64,000 bases of DNA from positions 1,843,543-1,907,542 of the forward strand of contig NZ_JAHNZZ010000001.1 of NCBI RefSeq assembly GCF_019039215.1, given 5' to 3'. The stretch comes from Bacillus sp. FJAT-29790 (GTDB taxonomy: Bacteria; Bacillota; Bacilli; Bacillales; Cytobacillaceae). Position numbers and translations under genes: made by a program. The notes under the pieces were generated by a model, which had not been told where the DNA came from, made no database searches, and worked only from the letters and a program-made list of their open reading frames with translations. The stretch's first letter is position 1, and every line of letters begins with the position of its first letter. Positions 50,087 through 58,864 of the stretch are shown piece by piece.

Positions 50087-51064
50087 ATGGATAAGAAAAA
50101 AATTCTTATTATACATACTGGCGGAACAATATCAATGAGTGAAGATGCATCGACTGGAGCTGTGAAACCAACGGAAAGTAACCCGCTAACTGAAAAAACA
50201 AAAGAATTATTGTCACTTGCTGAAATAGTCATTGAGGAACCATTCCACCTTCCTTCCCCTCATATTACACCTAATGAAATGTATGAGCTTAAGGAAATTA
50301 TTGAGAGATATTCGGAATCACAAGAGATCTCAGGCGTTGTCATTACACATGGTACAGATACATTAGAGGAAACTGCCTATTTCCTTCAACTTACTATCCG
50401 CGCCTCCCTGCCAGTTGTCGTTACAGGGGCGATGCGTTCAAGCAATGAAATCGGGGCTGACGGCCTTTATAATTTAATCTCATCGATAAGGGTTGCTTCC
50501 TGTGATGATGCGAAGAATAAAGGGGTTCTTGTTGTCCTCAATGATGAGATTCACACCGCGGAAAACGTGACAAAAACACATACAAGTAATGTTTCCACCT
50601 TTCAGAGTCCACAATATGGGCCAATTGGAATCGTCACAAAAAGGGGTGTTTTTTTCCATCACGTTCCTACAAACTATGAATACTACCAAATTAACGATGT
50701 GTCAAAGCGTGTTGCCTTAATCAAAGCTCACGCCGGAATGGATTCAACTCTGCTATTTGCAATTAGAGATTTACAATATCACGGGGTCGTTATTGAAGCT
50801 CTTGGGCAAGGAAATCTGCCTCCAGCTACAGTCGAAGGGATTACGGCGCTTGTTGAAAAAAACATCCCTGTTGTCATCGTTTCCCGCTGCTTTAACGGCA
50901 TTGCTCAGGACGTATATAGCTATGAAGGTGGAGGAAAACATTTAAAAGACTTAGGCGTCATTTTTTCAAATGGTTTAAATGGGCAAAAGGCGAGAATCAA
51001 ACTCCTTATTGGCTTGGCAAGTACAAATAACACCAAAGAAATCGAAGAAATGTTTCAGGTCTAG
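50087..51064 (+). CDS. ansA: L-asparaginase, type I
   Basis: 325 aa. Hydrolyses asparagine to aspartate and ammonia. First catalytic Thr in IHTGGTISM; second in THGTDTLEETA near residue 90. No signal peptide, so cytoplasmic. GGAGG precedes the ATG at 50087; a TATAAT lies at 50039-50044. The only plus-strand gene between prsW and ypdA. Confidence 0.93.
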   Translation: MDKKKILIIHTGGTISMSEDASTGAVKPTESNPLTEKTKELLSLAEIVIEEPFHLPSPHITPNEMYELKEIIERYSESQEISGVVITHGTDTLEETAYFLQLTIRASLPVVVTGAMRSSNEIGADGLYNLISSIRVASCDDAKNKGVLVVLNDEIHTAENVTKTHTSNVSTFQSPQYGPIGIVTKRGVFFHHVPTNYEYYQINDVSKRVALIKAHAGMDSTLLFAIRDLQYHGVVIEALGQGNLPPATVEGITALVEKNIPVVIVSRCFNGIAQDVYSYEGGGKHLKDLGVIFSNGLNGQKARIKLLIGLASTNNTKEIEEMFQV

Positions 51065-51087
51065 GTTCTAAGACTAGAGGGGAAAAT

Positions 51088-51119
51088 GGGAGAAATCGGC
51101 GAGTTAGCCGATTTCTTTT
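51088..51119 (+). repeat. GAAATCGGC hairpin repeat, copy 4
   Basis: GAAATCGGC-GAGTTA-GCCGATTTC, perfect 9-bp stem followed by TTTTAT, between convergent ansA and ypdA. Here it could also serve as the ansA terminator. Confidence 0.75.
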
Positions 51120-51155
51120 ATATTATAAATTAACACAATCCCTGCAGACATTTTA

Positions 51156-52136
51156 TTATTGCTTACATTCATTTTCTCTTTTTTTTATCGTTTCGGCGAT
51201 TTGTCCCCCATGGAAGCGGCCGTTTTCGATGAAAATCTCGTTTGCATTGTTTCCTGCGGCGATCACGCCCGCAATAAAAATTCCTTCGACATTGGTTTCC
51301 ATCGTTTCATCATCAAATATTGGCCTACCGGACTCGGCATCAATCTTGATGCCCATCCCCTTTAGAAAACTATGATCAGGATGATAGCCTGTCATGGCAA
51401 AAACAAAATCGTTTTTAATCTCGAACAATTCTTCATTTTTCGTGTAGACAACTTTGTCATTATGAATTTCTTTAAGGTGGGAATTAAACTCCATCTTAAT
51501 GACGTCACTTCTTACTAAAGAGTCAAATTCGGGTAGTATCCATGGTTTTATACTCGGAGAATATTCGCTGCCACGATAAATGACTGTAACCCTAGCACCA
51601 GCCTTTACTAATTCTAGTGCAGCATCAACGCTTGAATTCTTCCCGCCTACAACGACAACATCCTTCTCAAAATATGGATGACCTTCTTTAAAATAATGAA
51701 AAACTTTCGATAAATCCTCACCAGGCACATTCATAAAGTTAGGATGATCATAATAACCTGTTGCAACGATGACATGACTAGTAACATATTGATCCTTATC
51801 GGTCGTGATGATAAATTCATTATCCGCTTGTTTCGTCACCTTTATTACCTTTTCATATGCATTTATCTTTATGTTTTTCCTTTTTACGACTTCCCGGTAA
51901 TAGGAAAGAGCTTCGTTTCTTCTCGGTTTATAGTCGACAGTAATAAAAGGTATGTCCCCAATTTCCAATTTCTCACTCGTACTAAAAAAGGTTTGGTGTG
52001 TAGGGTAATGATAAATCGCATTGACAATATTGCCTTTTTCAATCACAAGCGGTTTTTTACCGATATCCTGAAGTGAGATCGCAGCCGCTAAACCACAAGG
52101 ACCCCCACCAACAATTACCGCATCTTCTCTTCTCAA
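51156..52136 (-). CDS. ypdA: bacillithiol disulfide reductase YpdA (Bdr)
   Basis: 326 aa FAD/NADPH oxidoreductase that recycles bacillithiol disulfide. FAD site GGGPCGLAAA at the N terminus, with the conserved cysteine; NADPH site VVGGKNSS near 170; ATGYYDHPN and IFIENGRFHGG. TTG at 52136 has GAAGGTG 6 nt upstream and aligns with B. subtilis YpdA. Partner of bshA and bshB1. Confidence 0.94.
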   Translation of the reverse strand: MRREDAVIVGGGPCGLAAAISLQDIGKKPLVIEKGNIVNAIYHYPTHQTFFSTSEKLEIGDIPFITVDYKPRRNEALSYYREVVKRKNIKINAYEKVIKVTKQADNEFIITTDKDQYVTSHVIVATGYYDHPNFMNVPGEDLSKVFHYFKEGHPYFEKDVVVVGGKNSSVDAALELVKAGARVTVIYRGSEYSPSIKPWILPEFDSLVRSDVIKMEFNSHLKEIHNDKVVYTKNEELFEIKNDFVFAMTGYHPDHSFLKGMGIKIDAESGRPIFDDETMETNVEGIFIAGVIAAGNNANEIFIENGRFHGGQIAETIKKRENECKQ

Positions 52137-52171
52137 TTTATTCACCTTCAAAAATGATTTTATAAAACAAA

Positions 52172-52449
52172 TACTGTTTTCGTAAACTTTGTTGCCATTT
52201 AACCAAAAAAAGGTCTAGTTGATTTCCGCTCCAGGATGCTCGCTTTCCGCGGGGCGGGCGGTGAGCCTCCTCAAGCATTAAGCCTGTGGGGTCTCACCTG
52301 TCCCGCTGCTCCCGCAGGACATTGAATAAGCATCCGTGAATTAACACCGCACGAAAAAATGCGGATGCATTTTGAGGATCTCGCACCTTCCGCTCTAATC
52401 AACGTCATTCAAGTCCTATTTAAAAACAACATTCATTTAGAAAACAGCC
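52172..52449 (+). mobile_element. MITE-like repeat, copy K (longest, perfect target duplication)
   Basis: 278 bp: left terminus TACTGTTTTCGTAAACTTTG, complete first-subtype core (CCGCGGGGCGGGCGG, GGTCTCACCTGTCCCGC), right end ..CATTTAGAAAACAGCC. Flanked by identical octamers AAAACAAA (52164-52171 and 52450-52457). The right octamer is the distal T-tract of the gudB terminator. Confidence 0.92.
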
Positions 52450-52484
52450 AAAACAAAAAATCCCCTATCACTCATGATAGGAGA
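52450..52484 (-). terminator. terminator of gudB
   Basis: TCTCCTATCA / TGATAGGGGA stem, T-run on the minus strand running into the MITE. Confidence 0.8.
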
Positions 52485-52511
52485 TTCCCCAAAAAAATTC
52501 AATTCATGTAC

Positions 52512-53789
52512 TTAAACCCAGCCGCGGAATCTAGATGCTTCAGCCATTTTTCGAACACCGACCATATAAGCAGCTAGACGCATATCTACACGGCGTGAAT
52601 GGGCTGTTTCATAAATATTCGCGAAAGATTGAATCATAACCTTTTCCAGCTTCTCCGCAATTTCTTCCTCAGACCAATAATACCCCTGATTGTTTTGTAC
52701 CCATTCAAAATAAGAAACAGTTACTCCGCCTGCAGATGCAAGCACATCTGGTACAAGCAAAATTCCACGTTCAGTTAGAATTTGAGTTGCTTCTAATGTT
52801 GTTGGACCATTTGCCGCTTCCACGACAATGCTTGCTTTTATGTTATGGGCATTTTCTTCTGTAATTTGGTTTTCAATTGCAGCTGGAACTAAAATATCAC
52901 AATCTAATTCCAAAAGCTCTTTGTTTGTAATTGTATCATTAAATAGATTCGTTACCGTACCAAAGCTGTCGCGGCGGTCCAGTAAATAATCAATATCAAG
53001 TCCATCAGGATCGTGTAGAGCACCATAAGCATCGGAAATACCAATCACTTTTGCTCCAGCATCATGTAGAAATTTAGATAAGAAGCTTCCCGCGTTTCCA
53101 AATCCTTGGACAACGACTCGTGCACCTTTTAACTCGATGCCTCGTTTTTTGGCAGCTTCATTAATACAGATTGTTACCCCTTTAGCTGTCGCTGATTCAC
53201 GGCCATGGGAACCACCTAATACGATTGGCTTTCCAGTAATAAATCCAGGTGAATTAAACTCATCCATTCTGCTGTACTCATCCATCATCCAAGCCATAAT
53301 TTGTGAATTTGTAAACACATCCGGTGCAGGAATATCCTTTGTCGGGCCAACAATTTGACTAATCGCACGTACATACCCACGACTTAATGCTTCTAATTCA
53401 CGGAAGGACATATTTCGCGGATCACAGATAATCCCGCCTTTACCTCCACCATATGGAAGATCAACAATCCCACACTTTAAACTCATCCAAATAGAAAGTG
53501 CCTTGACTTCCTTTTCCGTTACATTTGGATGAAAACGAATTCCACCTTTTGTTGGACCGACTGCATCATTATGCTGAGCCCGGTAGCCAGTAAAGACTTT
53601 CACAGTGCCATCATCCATGCGGATAGGAATTTTAACTGTCATCATTCGAAGCGGCTCTTTTAACAGCTCGTACACTTCATCCGAATATCCTAGCTTTTCC
53701 AATGCCTTGTGAATGACAGTTTGTGTTGACTTTAACACGTCAAGCTTGTCTTCTTTATTTGTCTGTTCAGTACCGTTATCGGCTACCAT
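52512..53789 (-). CDS. gudB: NAD-specific glutamate dehydrogenase
   Basis: 425 aa. Oxidises glutamate to 2-oxoglutarate and ammonia. GGGKGGI with the catalytic lysine near 125, PAPDVFTNSQIM, Rossmann VVQGFGNAGS, and terminal EASRFRGWV. It appears intact. ATG at 53789 has AGGAGGG upstream. A promoter and a cre-like site lie upstream. Confidence 0.95.
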   Translation of the reverse strand: MVADNGTEQTNKEDKLDVLKSTQTVIHKALEKLGYSDEVYELLKEPLRMMTVKIPIRMDDGTVKVFTGYRAQHNDAVGPTKGGIRFHPNVTEKEVKALSIWMSLKCGIVDLPYGGGKGGIICDPRNMSFRELEALSRGYVRAISQIVGPTKDIPAPDVFTNSQIMAWMMDEYSRMDEFNSPGFITGKPIVLGGSHGRESATAKGVTICINEAAKKRGIELKGARVVVQGFGNAGSFLSKFLHDAGAKVIGISDAYGALHDPDGLDIDYLLDRRDSFGTVTNLFNDTITNKELLELDCDILVPAAIENQITEENAHNIKASIVVEAANGPTTLEATQILTERGILLVPDVLASAGGVTVSYFEWVQNNQGYYWSEEEIAEKLEKVMIQSFANIYETAHSRRVDMRLAAYMVGVRKMAEASRFRGWV

Positions 53790-53840
53790 TTGTAACCCTC
53801 CTAGAAATATCACTTTCATTTGTTGTCGCTTTCATGACAT

Positions 53841-53868
53841 AGTATACACCTTTGTTTAATTTATGCAA
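53841..53868 (-). promoter_or_regulatory. sigma-A promoter of gudB
   Basis: TTGCAT (53868-53863), 16 bp spacer, TATACT (53846-53841), 51 nt before the start codon. Confidence 0.65.
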
Positions 53869-53907
53869 GATAAAAAGACGACTTTTCCGCATTTTTTGAT
53901 AACTTTA

Positions 53908-53921
53908 TGTAAACGCTCCCA
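53908..53921. promoter_or_regulatory. cre-like CcpA site upstream of gudB
   Basis: TGTAAACGCTCCCA matches the cre consensus at about 13 of 14 positions, about 40 bp upstream of the -35. Catabolite control of glutamate dehydrogenase is known for rocG in B. subtilis; its use here is inference. Confidence 0.5.
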
Positions 53922-53993
53922 GCCCTAATGTTATAAGTATTTTTTAACAAAACCATCTAAGAAAAACATCGAATAGAGGATTAAAACCATAGT

Positions 53994-54052
53994 GTCAGAC
54001 CCCACAATAAAAATATATTCTATATCGGATTTTTGAGCGGGGTCAGATCCTA
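53994..54052. repeat. GTCAGACCCC repeat pair
   Basis: TGTCAGACCCCACAATAAAA and, about 30 bp on, AGCGGGGTCAGATCC. GGGTCTGAC-type motifs like these often flank REP-associated transposase (RAYT) genes or their MITEs; no such gene is present here. Confidence 0.5.
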
Positions 54053-54089
54053 TTGAGTTCTCAACTTTACTACTTGGATTTGTTAATGA

Positions 54090-54292
54090 CTACTGTTGAT
54101 AAATATAAATTAGCTGGGCGAATTTGCCTGGACGACAAAAACGCCACGTCCTCGAAAAAGAAATTCACTTTTTCTTCGTGCGATGTTATTGCTACCGAAG
54201 CTTTCCTTGTCCTGTACGTCGAAGGGAGCCTTTTTTGTGAATGCAAAACCCGACTCTCGGAAGGTAAATCGAACCCTCGACTAGACCACAAG
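54090..54292 (+). repeat. SEGKS-type repeat, copy 2
   Basis: GTTGATAAATATAAATTAGC, CCTGTACGTCGAAGG, GAGCCTTTTTTG and CTCGGAAGGTAAATCGAACC, collinear with the minus-strand copy at 23883-24060. A frame through it encodes RLSEGKSNPR, against RFSEGKSIPR in the other copy. No good start or ribosome site, so I do not call a gene. Confidence 0.6.
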
Positions 54293-54296
54293 CCTA

Positions 54297-54875
54297 CTAC
54301 TTAAAAAAACGCACGAGCTTTTCAACTGCTTGATCTTTTATGATTTCATTTCCGTATTCTTGCAAAATATGAATACTTACCATCGATGGATTCCCGAATT
54401 CAGCCAAGATAGCGACTATCCTGTTTGAGTCTTCCTTATCACTTTTTGAAAGATGGAAATAGTAATGATCCTTAAAGGAATAAAGGCTGCCGTTTGTAAT
54501 ATTGATGATCGCAAGGCGTTTGGCGAGTTGGATGGCATCTTCAAATTCTTGAAGTTTAAAGAGGATTTCTTCACTGCCCTCGATCGTCACTTGCATTTCG
54601 ATAAATCCGTCATCAAGCTGATCCTCATCTTCCTGTTCATCCATTGTTACAATCATAATCATACCCTGGGCCTGCATAGAAAAAATTTCTACTGCTACAG
54701 AGCCATGAATTTCCACGCCAAACTCGGTGCTTGCTTCCTCGAGCATGTCATGAAAAAGCTGGTGCCATTTCAAAGAGTCTTTCAAAACATCATCTTTAGT
54801 AAGTCCTCTTTCAGATAAATCATCCATCGTTAGAAAGATCTTGATCTTATTATAATTCAAACGTTCCAAGCGCAT
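54297..54875 (-). CDS. mecB: adaptor protein MecB (YpbH), MecA family
   Basis: 192 aa. N-terminal substrate-binding part (MRLERLNYNKIKIFLTMDDL) and C-terminal ClpC-binding domain, joined by an acidic linker (DEQEDEDQLDDG). A MecA paralogue that delivers proteins to ClpCP, affecting competence and sporulation. ATG at 54875 has GGGGGC upstream. Confidence 0.92.
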   Translation of the reverse strand: MRLERLNYNKIKIFLTMDDLSERGLTKDDVLKDSLKWHQLFHDMLEEASTEFGVEIHGSVAVEIFSMQAQGMIMIVTMDEQEDEDQLDDGFIEMQVTIEGSEEILFKLQEFEDAIQLAKRLAIINITNGSLYSFKDHYYFHLSKSDKEDSNRIVAILAEFGNPSMVSIHILQEYGNEIIKDQAVEKLVRFFK

Positions 54876-55005
54876 ACTAATGCCCCCTGCCGTGAACCAA
54901 CTCTTATGTTTAGTGTATGAAATAAACAATGGATGGTGAGTCGTCCAATTTTTTTAGTCTATGCACCATTTTTTCACAGACCATTGATACGCCCTCTTTA
55001 AATTA

Positions 55006-55127
55006 GGCTATATTCACATATTTAGTTGTTTTTTGGCTTTCAAAGTTTGCCCGTTGATCTCCGCTGCAATCAACTCAGATTGTTATATAAAGTCACACTA
55101 AAAAACAACAAAGGTACAAAAACAGCC
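55006..55127 (+). mobile_element. MITE-like repeat, copy L (core deleted)
   Basis: 122 bp: left terminus GGCTATATTCACATATTTAG, core reduced to CCGTTGATCTCCGCTGCAAT, right end AAAGGTACAAAAACAGCC. Flanks TTAAATTA and TTAAATAA match at 7 of 8. Between ypbG and mecB. Confidence 0.8.
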
Positions 55128-55140
55128 TTAAATAATGACT

Positions 55141-55911
55141 TTACCCATTTTTCAGGATAATGAGATGGGTTTCTGCCTTTGCTCCGAGTCTTAATGGTAG
55201 GGCAGTTGTACCATAACCGTTACTTATCAATAATGTCGTATTCTCCAATGCTTTTATCGTCCCTTTTTCATATGGGCTATAGCCAAAAATATGAATTTGG
55301 CCGCCATGTGTATGACCGCTTAAAACGAGTCGGATTTGATGTTCTTTTTTTATTTTTCGGGTTATTTTCGGGTTATGGCTAACTAAAACTTTAAAACCGT
55401 TGTCGCCGGCATCCTCTAAAGCTAGATCAAGCCGGTCCCGCTTTTGGTTCAAATCATCCGTTCCCATTATTATGAAGCGATCACCCTCTGATGATTCAAA
55501 AGATATCGCGGTATTGTCTAGAATCTTGACACCTGTATCTAACAGCATGGCGTCCAATTCACGAAAATCTACTTCATAATCATTATTTCCCCATACAAAA
55601 TAAACAGGACCAAGTGTTTTCAATTTCAACAGATTGTTTTTTACTCTTTCAAAAGGAACTCCTTTTTCCATTAAGTCCCCGCCAATGATTACCATATCGG
55701 CTTTCATGCCCTTTACTTCTTGAATAATTTTATCGGAGATGATTCTTTTATGTATATCTGATATAAAAAATATTTTTACTTCTCCTAAGCTTTTTGGCAA
55801 ATCCGGGAAAAAAACTTCGCTTTGTATAACCCGATCAGCGTACGCTTCCTTCAACATAAACAAAAAAAGTCCAATTCCAAATAGTAAAGCGAATACAACA
55901 AAAAATACCAT
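55141..55911 (-). CDS. ypbG: membrane-anchored metallophosphoesterase YpbG
   Basis: 256 aa. N-terminal membrane helix, then calcineurin-like metal motifs ISDIHKRI, GGDLMEKG, GNNDYE, SHNPKI and SGHTHGGQ. A phosphohydrolase of unknown substrate. GGAGG precedes the ATG. Confidence 0.92.
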   Translation of the reverse strand: MVFFVVFALLFGIGLFLFMLKEAYADRVIQSEVFFPDLPKSLGEVKIFFISDIHKRIISDKIIQEVKGMKADMVIIGGDLMEKGVPFERVKNNLLKLKTLGPVYFVWGNNDYEVDFRELDAMLLDTGVKILDNTAISFESSEGDRFIIMGTDDLNQKRDRLDLALEDAGDNGFKVLVSHNPKITRKIKKEHQIRLVLSGHTHGGQIHIFGYSPYEKGTIKALENTTLLISNGYGTTALPLRLGAKAETHLIILKNG

Positions 55912-55929
55912 ATTTCCTCCTGCCCTTAG

Positions 55930-56322
55930 TTACCTATCTTCAGCAATCTTAAGTTTCTTGAAATCTAAAGAAATAATACCATAAATGAAGGAAAAACAGA
56001 AAAAAACGACCGTCTCCCAAAAGCCGAGCTTAAATAAAACAAAAAAGCTAATCAAGATCAGGCAATTCATTAACAGTTTTAATTTACTTAATTTTCGAAA
56101 ACAAAAGAAATTAACTGTTAGAATAATACCTTCACGGATGATTTCCGCATTTGTCAAAAAACCTACCACAAAAACCAGCATGGCAGCAAAAAACTCAAAA
56201 GGTTTTAAAACAACAGCAACGATCATATTCGATAACTCCGCAGGAAAAGAAATCGGAAACCAGATAATAAATAAATACCCGCAGAGAAATCCAGTTATTA
56301 ATTGTAATATTTTTCTTAACAA
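55930..56322 (-). CDS. unrecognised four-helix membrane protein
   Basis: 130 aa, about four membrane segments (ITGFLCGYLFIIWFPISF, AAMLVFVVGFLTNAEII, LLMNCLILISFFVLFKLGF, VFFCFSFIYGIISL). TTG start with GGGAGGG upstream. Very AT-rich. No family recognised. Shares the ypbG direction, 18 nt before it, and may be cotranscribed. Confidence 0.65.
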   Translation of the reverse strand: MLRKILQLITGFLCGYLFIIWFPISFPAELSNMIVAVVLKPFEFFAAMLVFVVGFLTNAEIIREGIILTVNFFCFRKLSKLKLLMNCLILISFFVLFKLGFWETVVFFCFSFIYGIISLDFKKLKIAEDR

Positions 56323-56475
56323 ATATATCCCTCCCCATACAAATTGTATGAGGGGATTTTCTTTTTTTTGCTCGATGGGATTAGATTATACCGGCAAAAA
56401 TTATGCGAAATTCTAACATGAAAGAAGAAATGTAGTCATAAGATTGAATGACGCATTTTAAAGGAGGGATTTTGT

Positions 56476-56706
56476 ATGTATACACATAAAAAAGCTTATT
56501 ATCCCTATGTAAGCCCTTATGATCCTTGTCCACCAATAAAGGTGAAACACTATTCCACGCCTCCACACTTATATATGGGCTTTCAACCGCCAAATCTTCC
56601 TCAGTTCTCACCTATGGATGCATTAAGGGCCGGGACATTATGGAAAGCTTTCTACGATCCTTATTATGGTCCATACGAGAAGCCAAAAGGGGGACCATCT
56701 TCATGA
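56476..56706 (+). CDS. cotJA: spore coat-associated protein CotJA
   Basis: 76 aa, rich in Tyr and Pro ([22 protein letters not shown]). First gene of cotJABC, made in the mother cell under sigma-E in B. subtilis. AAAGGAGGG precedes the ATG. Confidence 0.93.
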   Translation: MYTHKKAYYPYVSPYDPCPPIKVKHYSTPPHLYMGFQPPNLPQFSPMDALRAGTLWKAFYDPYYGPYEKPKGGPSS

Positions 56707-56963
56707 AACAGCTTCCAGCCGAATACTACCAGTTATTAGAACAACTCCAGACAGTTGATTTTGTTTTAGTTGAACTCACATTATACCTTGATACCCACAA
56801 CGGAGACGAAGAAGCCATTAAACAATTCAACCATTATGTAGGTGAACGCAGGAAAATAAAAAAGGCGATTGAAAGCAATTACGGTCCGCTTATGCAGTTT
56901 GGCCACAGCTATTCTGGCTCCCCGTGGAATTGGGACGACGCCCCTTGGCCATGGCAGGTTTAG
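56703..56963 (+). CDS. cotJB: spore coat protein CotJB
   Basis: 86 aa. Start overlaps the cotJA stop (ATGA) with AGGGGGA upstream. Helical ([20 protein letters not shown]) with a Trp/Pro-rich end ([15 protein letters not shown]), as in the family. Confidence 0.93.
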   Translation: MKQLPAEYYQLLEQLQTVDFVLVELTLYLDTHNGDEEAIKQFNHYVGERRKIKKAIESNYGPLMQFGHSYSGSPWNWDDAPWPWQV

Positions 56964-56987
56964 ATGTGAAAGGTTTGAAGAGTGACT

Positions 56988-57014
56988 GGGAGAAATCGGC
57001 GAGTTGCCGATTTC
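56988..57014 (+). repeat. GAAATCGGC hairpin repeat, copy 5, inside cotJ
   Basis: GAAATCGGC-GAGTT-GCCGATTTC 24 nt after cotJB. It splits cotJB from cotJC, which are adjacent in B. subtilis. Confidence 0.75.
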
Positions 57015-57130
57015 GTTAATTTCTATTTTAGGTACTTTAAAAGGTCTAAATTCTAATGAATAACGAAATGCGCCATATAATTTTGTTTTGCAAATCGAGG
57101 GGATAGACCAGAAGGAGGGGAAGATAAAGT

Positions 57131-57700
57131 ATGTGGGTATATGAAAAGAAACTGCAATATCCCGTTCGTGTAGGCACATGTAATCCGAAGCTAGCGAAAT
57201 TTTTAATAGAGCAGTACGGGGGAGCAGATGGCGAGCTTGCAGCTGCCCTAAGATACTTAAATCAGCGCTATTCAATACCGGACAGAGTCATCGGTCTTCT
57301 CACAGATATTGGAACGGAGGAATTCGCGCATCTAGAAATGATAGCTACAATGGTGTATAAGCTTACAAAGGACGCGACACCGGAACAGATGAAAGCAGCA
57401 GGGCTCGGTGGACATTACGCAGCCCACGAGAAAGCCCTATACTATGAAAGTGCTGCAGGTAATCCATTTACAGTAACGTATCTTCAAGCGAAAGGCGATC
57501 CGATTGCAGACCTATATGAAGATATTGCCGCAGAGGAAAAGGCACGGGCGACTTACCAGTGGATTATTAACATGAGTGATGATGTAGATATAAATGATAG
57601 CTTGAGATTTTTACGTGAGCGTGAAATTATTCATGCGCAACGCTTCCGTGAAGCAGTTGAGATTTTGAAAGAAGAGCAAAATAAGAAGAGGATATTTTAG
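57131..57700 (+). CDS. cotJC: spore coat protein CotJC, manganese catalase-like
   Basis: 189 aa ferritin-like four-helix protein. Metal-ligand segments: GADGELAAALRYL, TEEFAHLEMIA, AAEEKARATYQW and REREIIHAQRF. GAAGGAGGGG upstream. Probably still cotranscribed with cotJAB through the 167-nt spacer. Confidence 0.94.
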   Translation: MWVYEKKLQYPVRVGTCNPKLAKFLIEQYGGADGELAAALRYLNQRYSIPDRVIGLLTDIGTEEFAHLEMIATMVYKLTKDATPEQMKAAGLGGHYAAHEKALYYESAAGNPFTVTYLQAKGDPIADLYEDIAAEEKARATYQWIINMSDDVDINDSLRFLREREIIHAQRFREAVEILKEEQNKKRIF

Positions 57701-57731
57701 AGCTTCAAGTATTGATTTTTTGTAATATCTA

Positions 57732-57793
57732 TTAAATGGGGCTGGCTCCATACGTCAGAATTAAACTGACTTATGGAGACAGCCCCATTTAAT
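57732..57793. terminator. long bidirectional terminator between cotJC and ydjI
   Basis: About 25-bp stem TTAAATGGGGCTG..CTCCATA / TATGGAG..CAGCCCCATTTAA with two small bulges, between convergent genes. Confidence 0.9.
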
Positions 57794-57846
57794 AATTGCC
57801 AAATAAATCAAATTATATTTATCCTTTGGGAAGGTTAATCATGATA

Positions 57847-58818
57847 TTACACTAATTTCTGACCACATTTAGAGCAGAAATTGGCTCCTCCCGTTTTTTC
57901 TCCGCAATTTGGGCAGAAGTTGAGTCTTTGAGTTTCTTGGGTAGGATTATTTGCTTGTGCTGTGGCATCTTGGTTTTTATTGATATTTTTCATCATTTCA
58001 TTGGCTATGTTCATCCCCATCATCATGCCCGCCATGTCCGAAGCTGCGCCGCCGCCTTTAACTTTACCGGAAGATATCCCATCCGTCATCGAAACCTGCT
58101 GATATTTATTGAGATCACCAATCATTTCATGGGAAGCGGTTTTATTAATCATATGTTGAATTTCTTCCGGATAGCTGAAGCTCATAATATGAAAACCCGT
58201 AATCGTCATGCCACTATTAATTATTTCCATATCAAGATCTTCACGAATGCCTTTGGCAATATCGAAAGCATTTGCCTGAAGATTAAACATGTCTTTCCCT
58301 TCTTTTGAAATCCATTTCATAAGAAGCTGATCAAGGATAGAAGTAATCCTCAGCTTAACGTCCTCTACATAATAACTATTTTTTACCCCTGCAATTTTAT
58401 CAATCAAAGCAATATAGTCATTGACATTAAAATTAAAGGTCCCATTCGCACGAACAGGCATACCACCGGGTAGTTTAGCAGTCGGGATGTTAATCGCATT
58501 CTTCGTACCCCATTTGACTGTAAACTCTTTCGTATTAACAAATAAAACTTCCACCCTCATGCCACTATTAAAACCAAACTTGAAGCCTTTTAAAGTTGAT
58601 AAAAAAGGGATGATCTGTGAGTCAATATGGTAATCACCTTCATCTGCAAAGATTCCTTCAATTTTTCCGTTATTGATAAAGATTGCATCTTGGCCGGGGC
58701 GGATAATCAGTCTACTGCCTTTTTTTATCTCCCGATTACTCCATTTCCAAAAAATCATGTCATCTCTAAACTCTTCCCATTCAACTACATTTGCAAATTG
58801 ATTTTTAAAAAATACCAT
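57847..58818 (-). CDS. ydjI: SPFH-domain/zinc-ribbon protein YdjI
   Basis: 323 aa. SPFH (stomatin-like) domain about 30-230, Gly/Met-rich linker (GMMMGMNIANEMM), and a C-terminal zinc ribbon (CPNCGEK, CSKCGQK). In B. subtilis YdjI recruits PspA to the membrane. Last gene of pspA-ydjG-ydjH-ydjI. Confidence 0.92.
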   Translation of the reverse strand: MVFFKNQFANVVEWEEFRDDMIFWKWSNREIKKGSRLIIRPGQDAIFINNGKIEGIFADEGDYHIDSQIIPFLSTLKGFKFGFNSGMRVEVLFVNTKEFTVKWGTKNAINIPTAKLPGGMPVRANGTFNFNVNDYIALIDKIAGVKNSYYVEDVKLRITSILDQLLMKWISKEGKDMFNLQANAFDIAKGIREDLDMEIINSGMTITGFHIMSFSYPEEIQHMINKTASHEMIGDLNKYQQVSMTDGISSGKVKGGGAASDMAGMMMGMNIANEMMKNINKNQDATAQANNPTQETQRLNFCPNCGEKTGGANFCSKCGQKLV

Positions 58819-58840
58819 AGATGATTAATTCCTTTCCCTT

Positions 58841-58864
58841 TAAACTTCTGCTGAATAAAGTTAA
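58841..58864 (-). repeat. 3'-end element, short copy at ydjH
   Basis: Minus strand TTAACTTTATTCAGCAGAAG, starting with the ydjH stop codon. Nearly identical to the first 25 bp of the folE copy, then diverges into the ydjI leader. Confidence 0.7.

Noticed and set aside
52512-53789. Cryptic gudB with an internal duplication as in B. subtilis 168
   Set aside because: The protein aligns by eye without an inserted repeat near the active site; it looks functional.
54053-54304. Plus-strand 83-aa ORF as a gene
   Set aside because: No ribosome site, lies wholly in a dispersed repeat, and the other copy aligns only over part of it.
56400-56475. Sigma-E promoter before cotJA
   Set aside because: GTCATAAG and CATTTTAA lie too close together and too near the start codon to be convincing.
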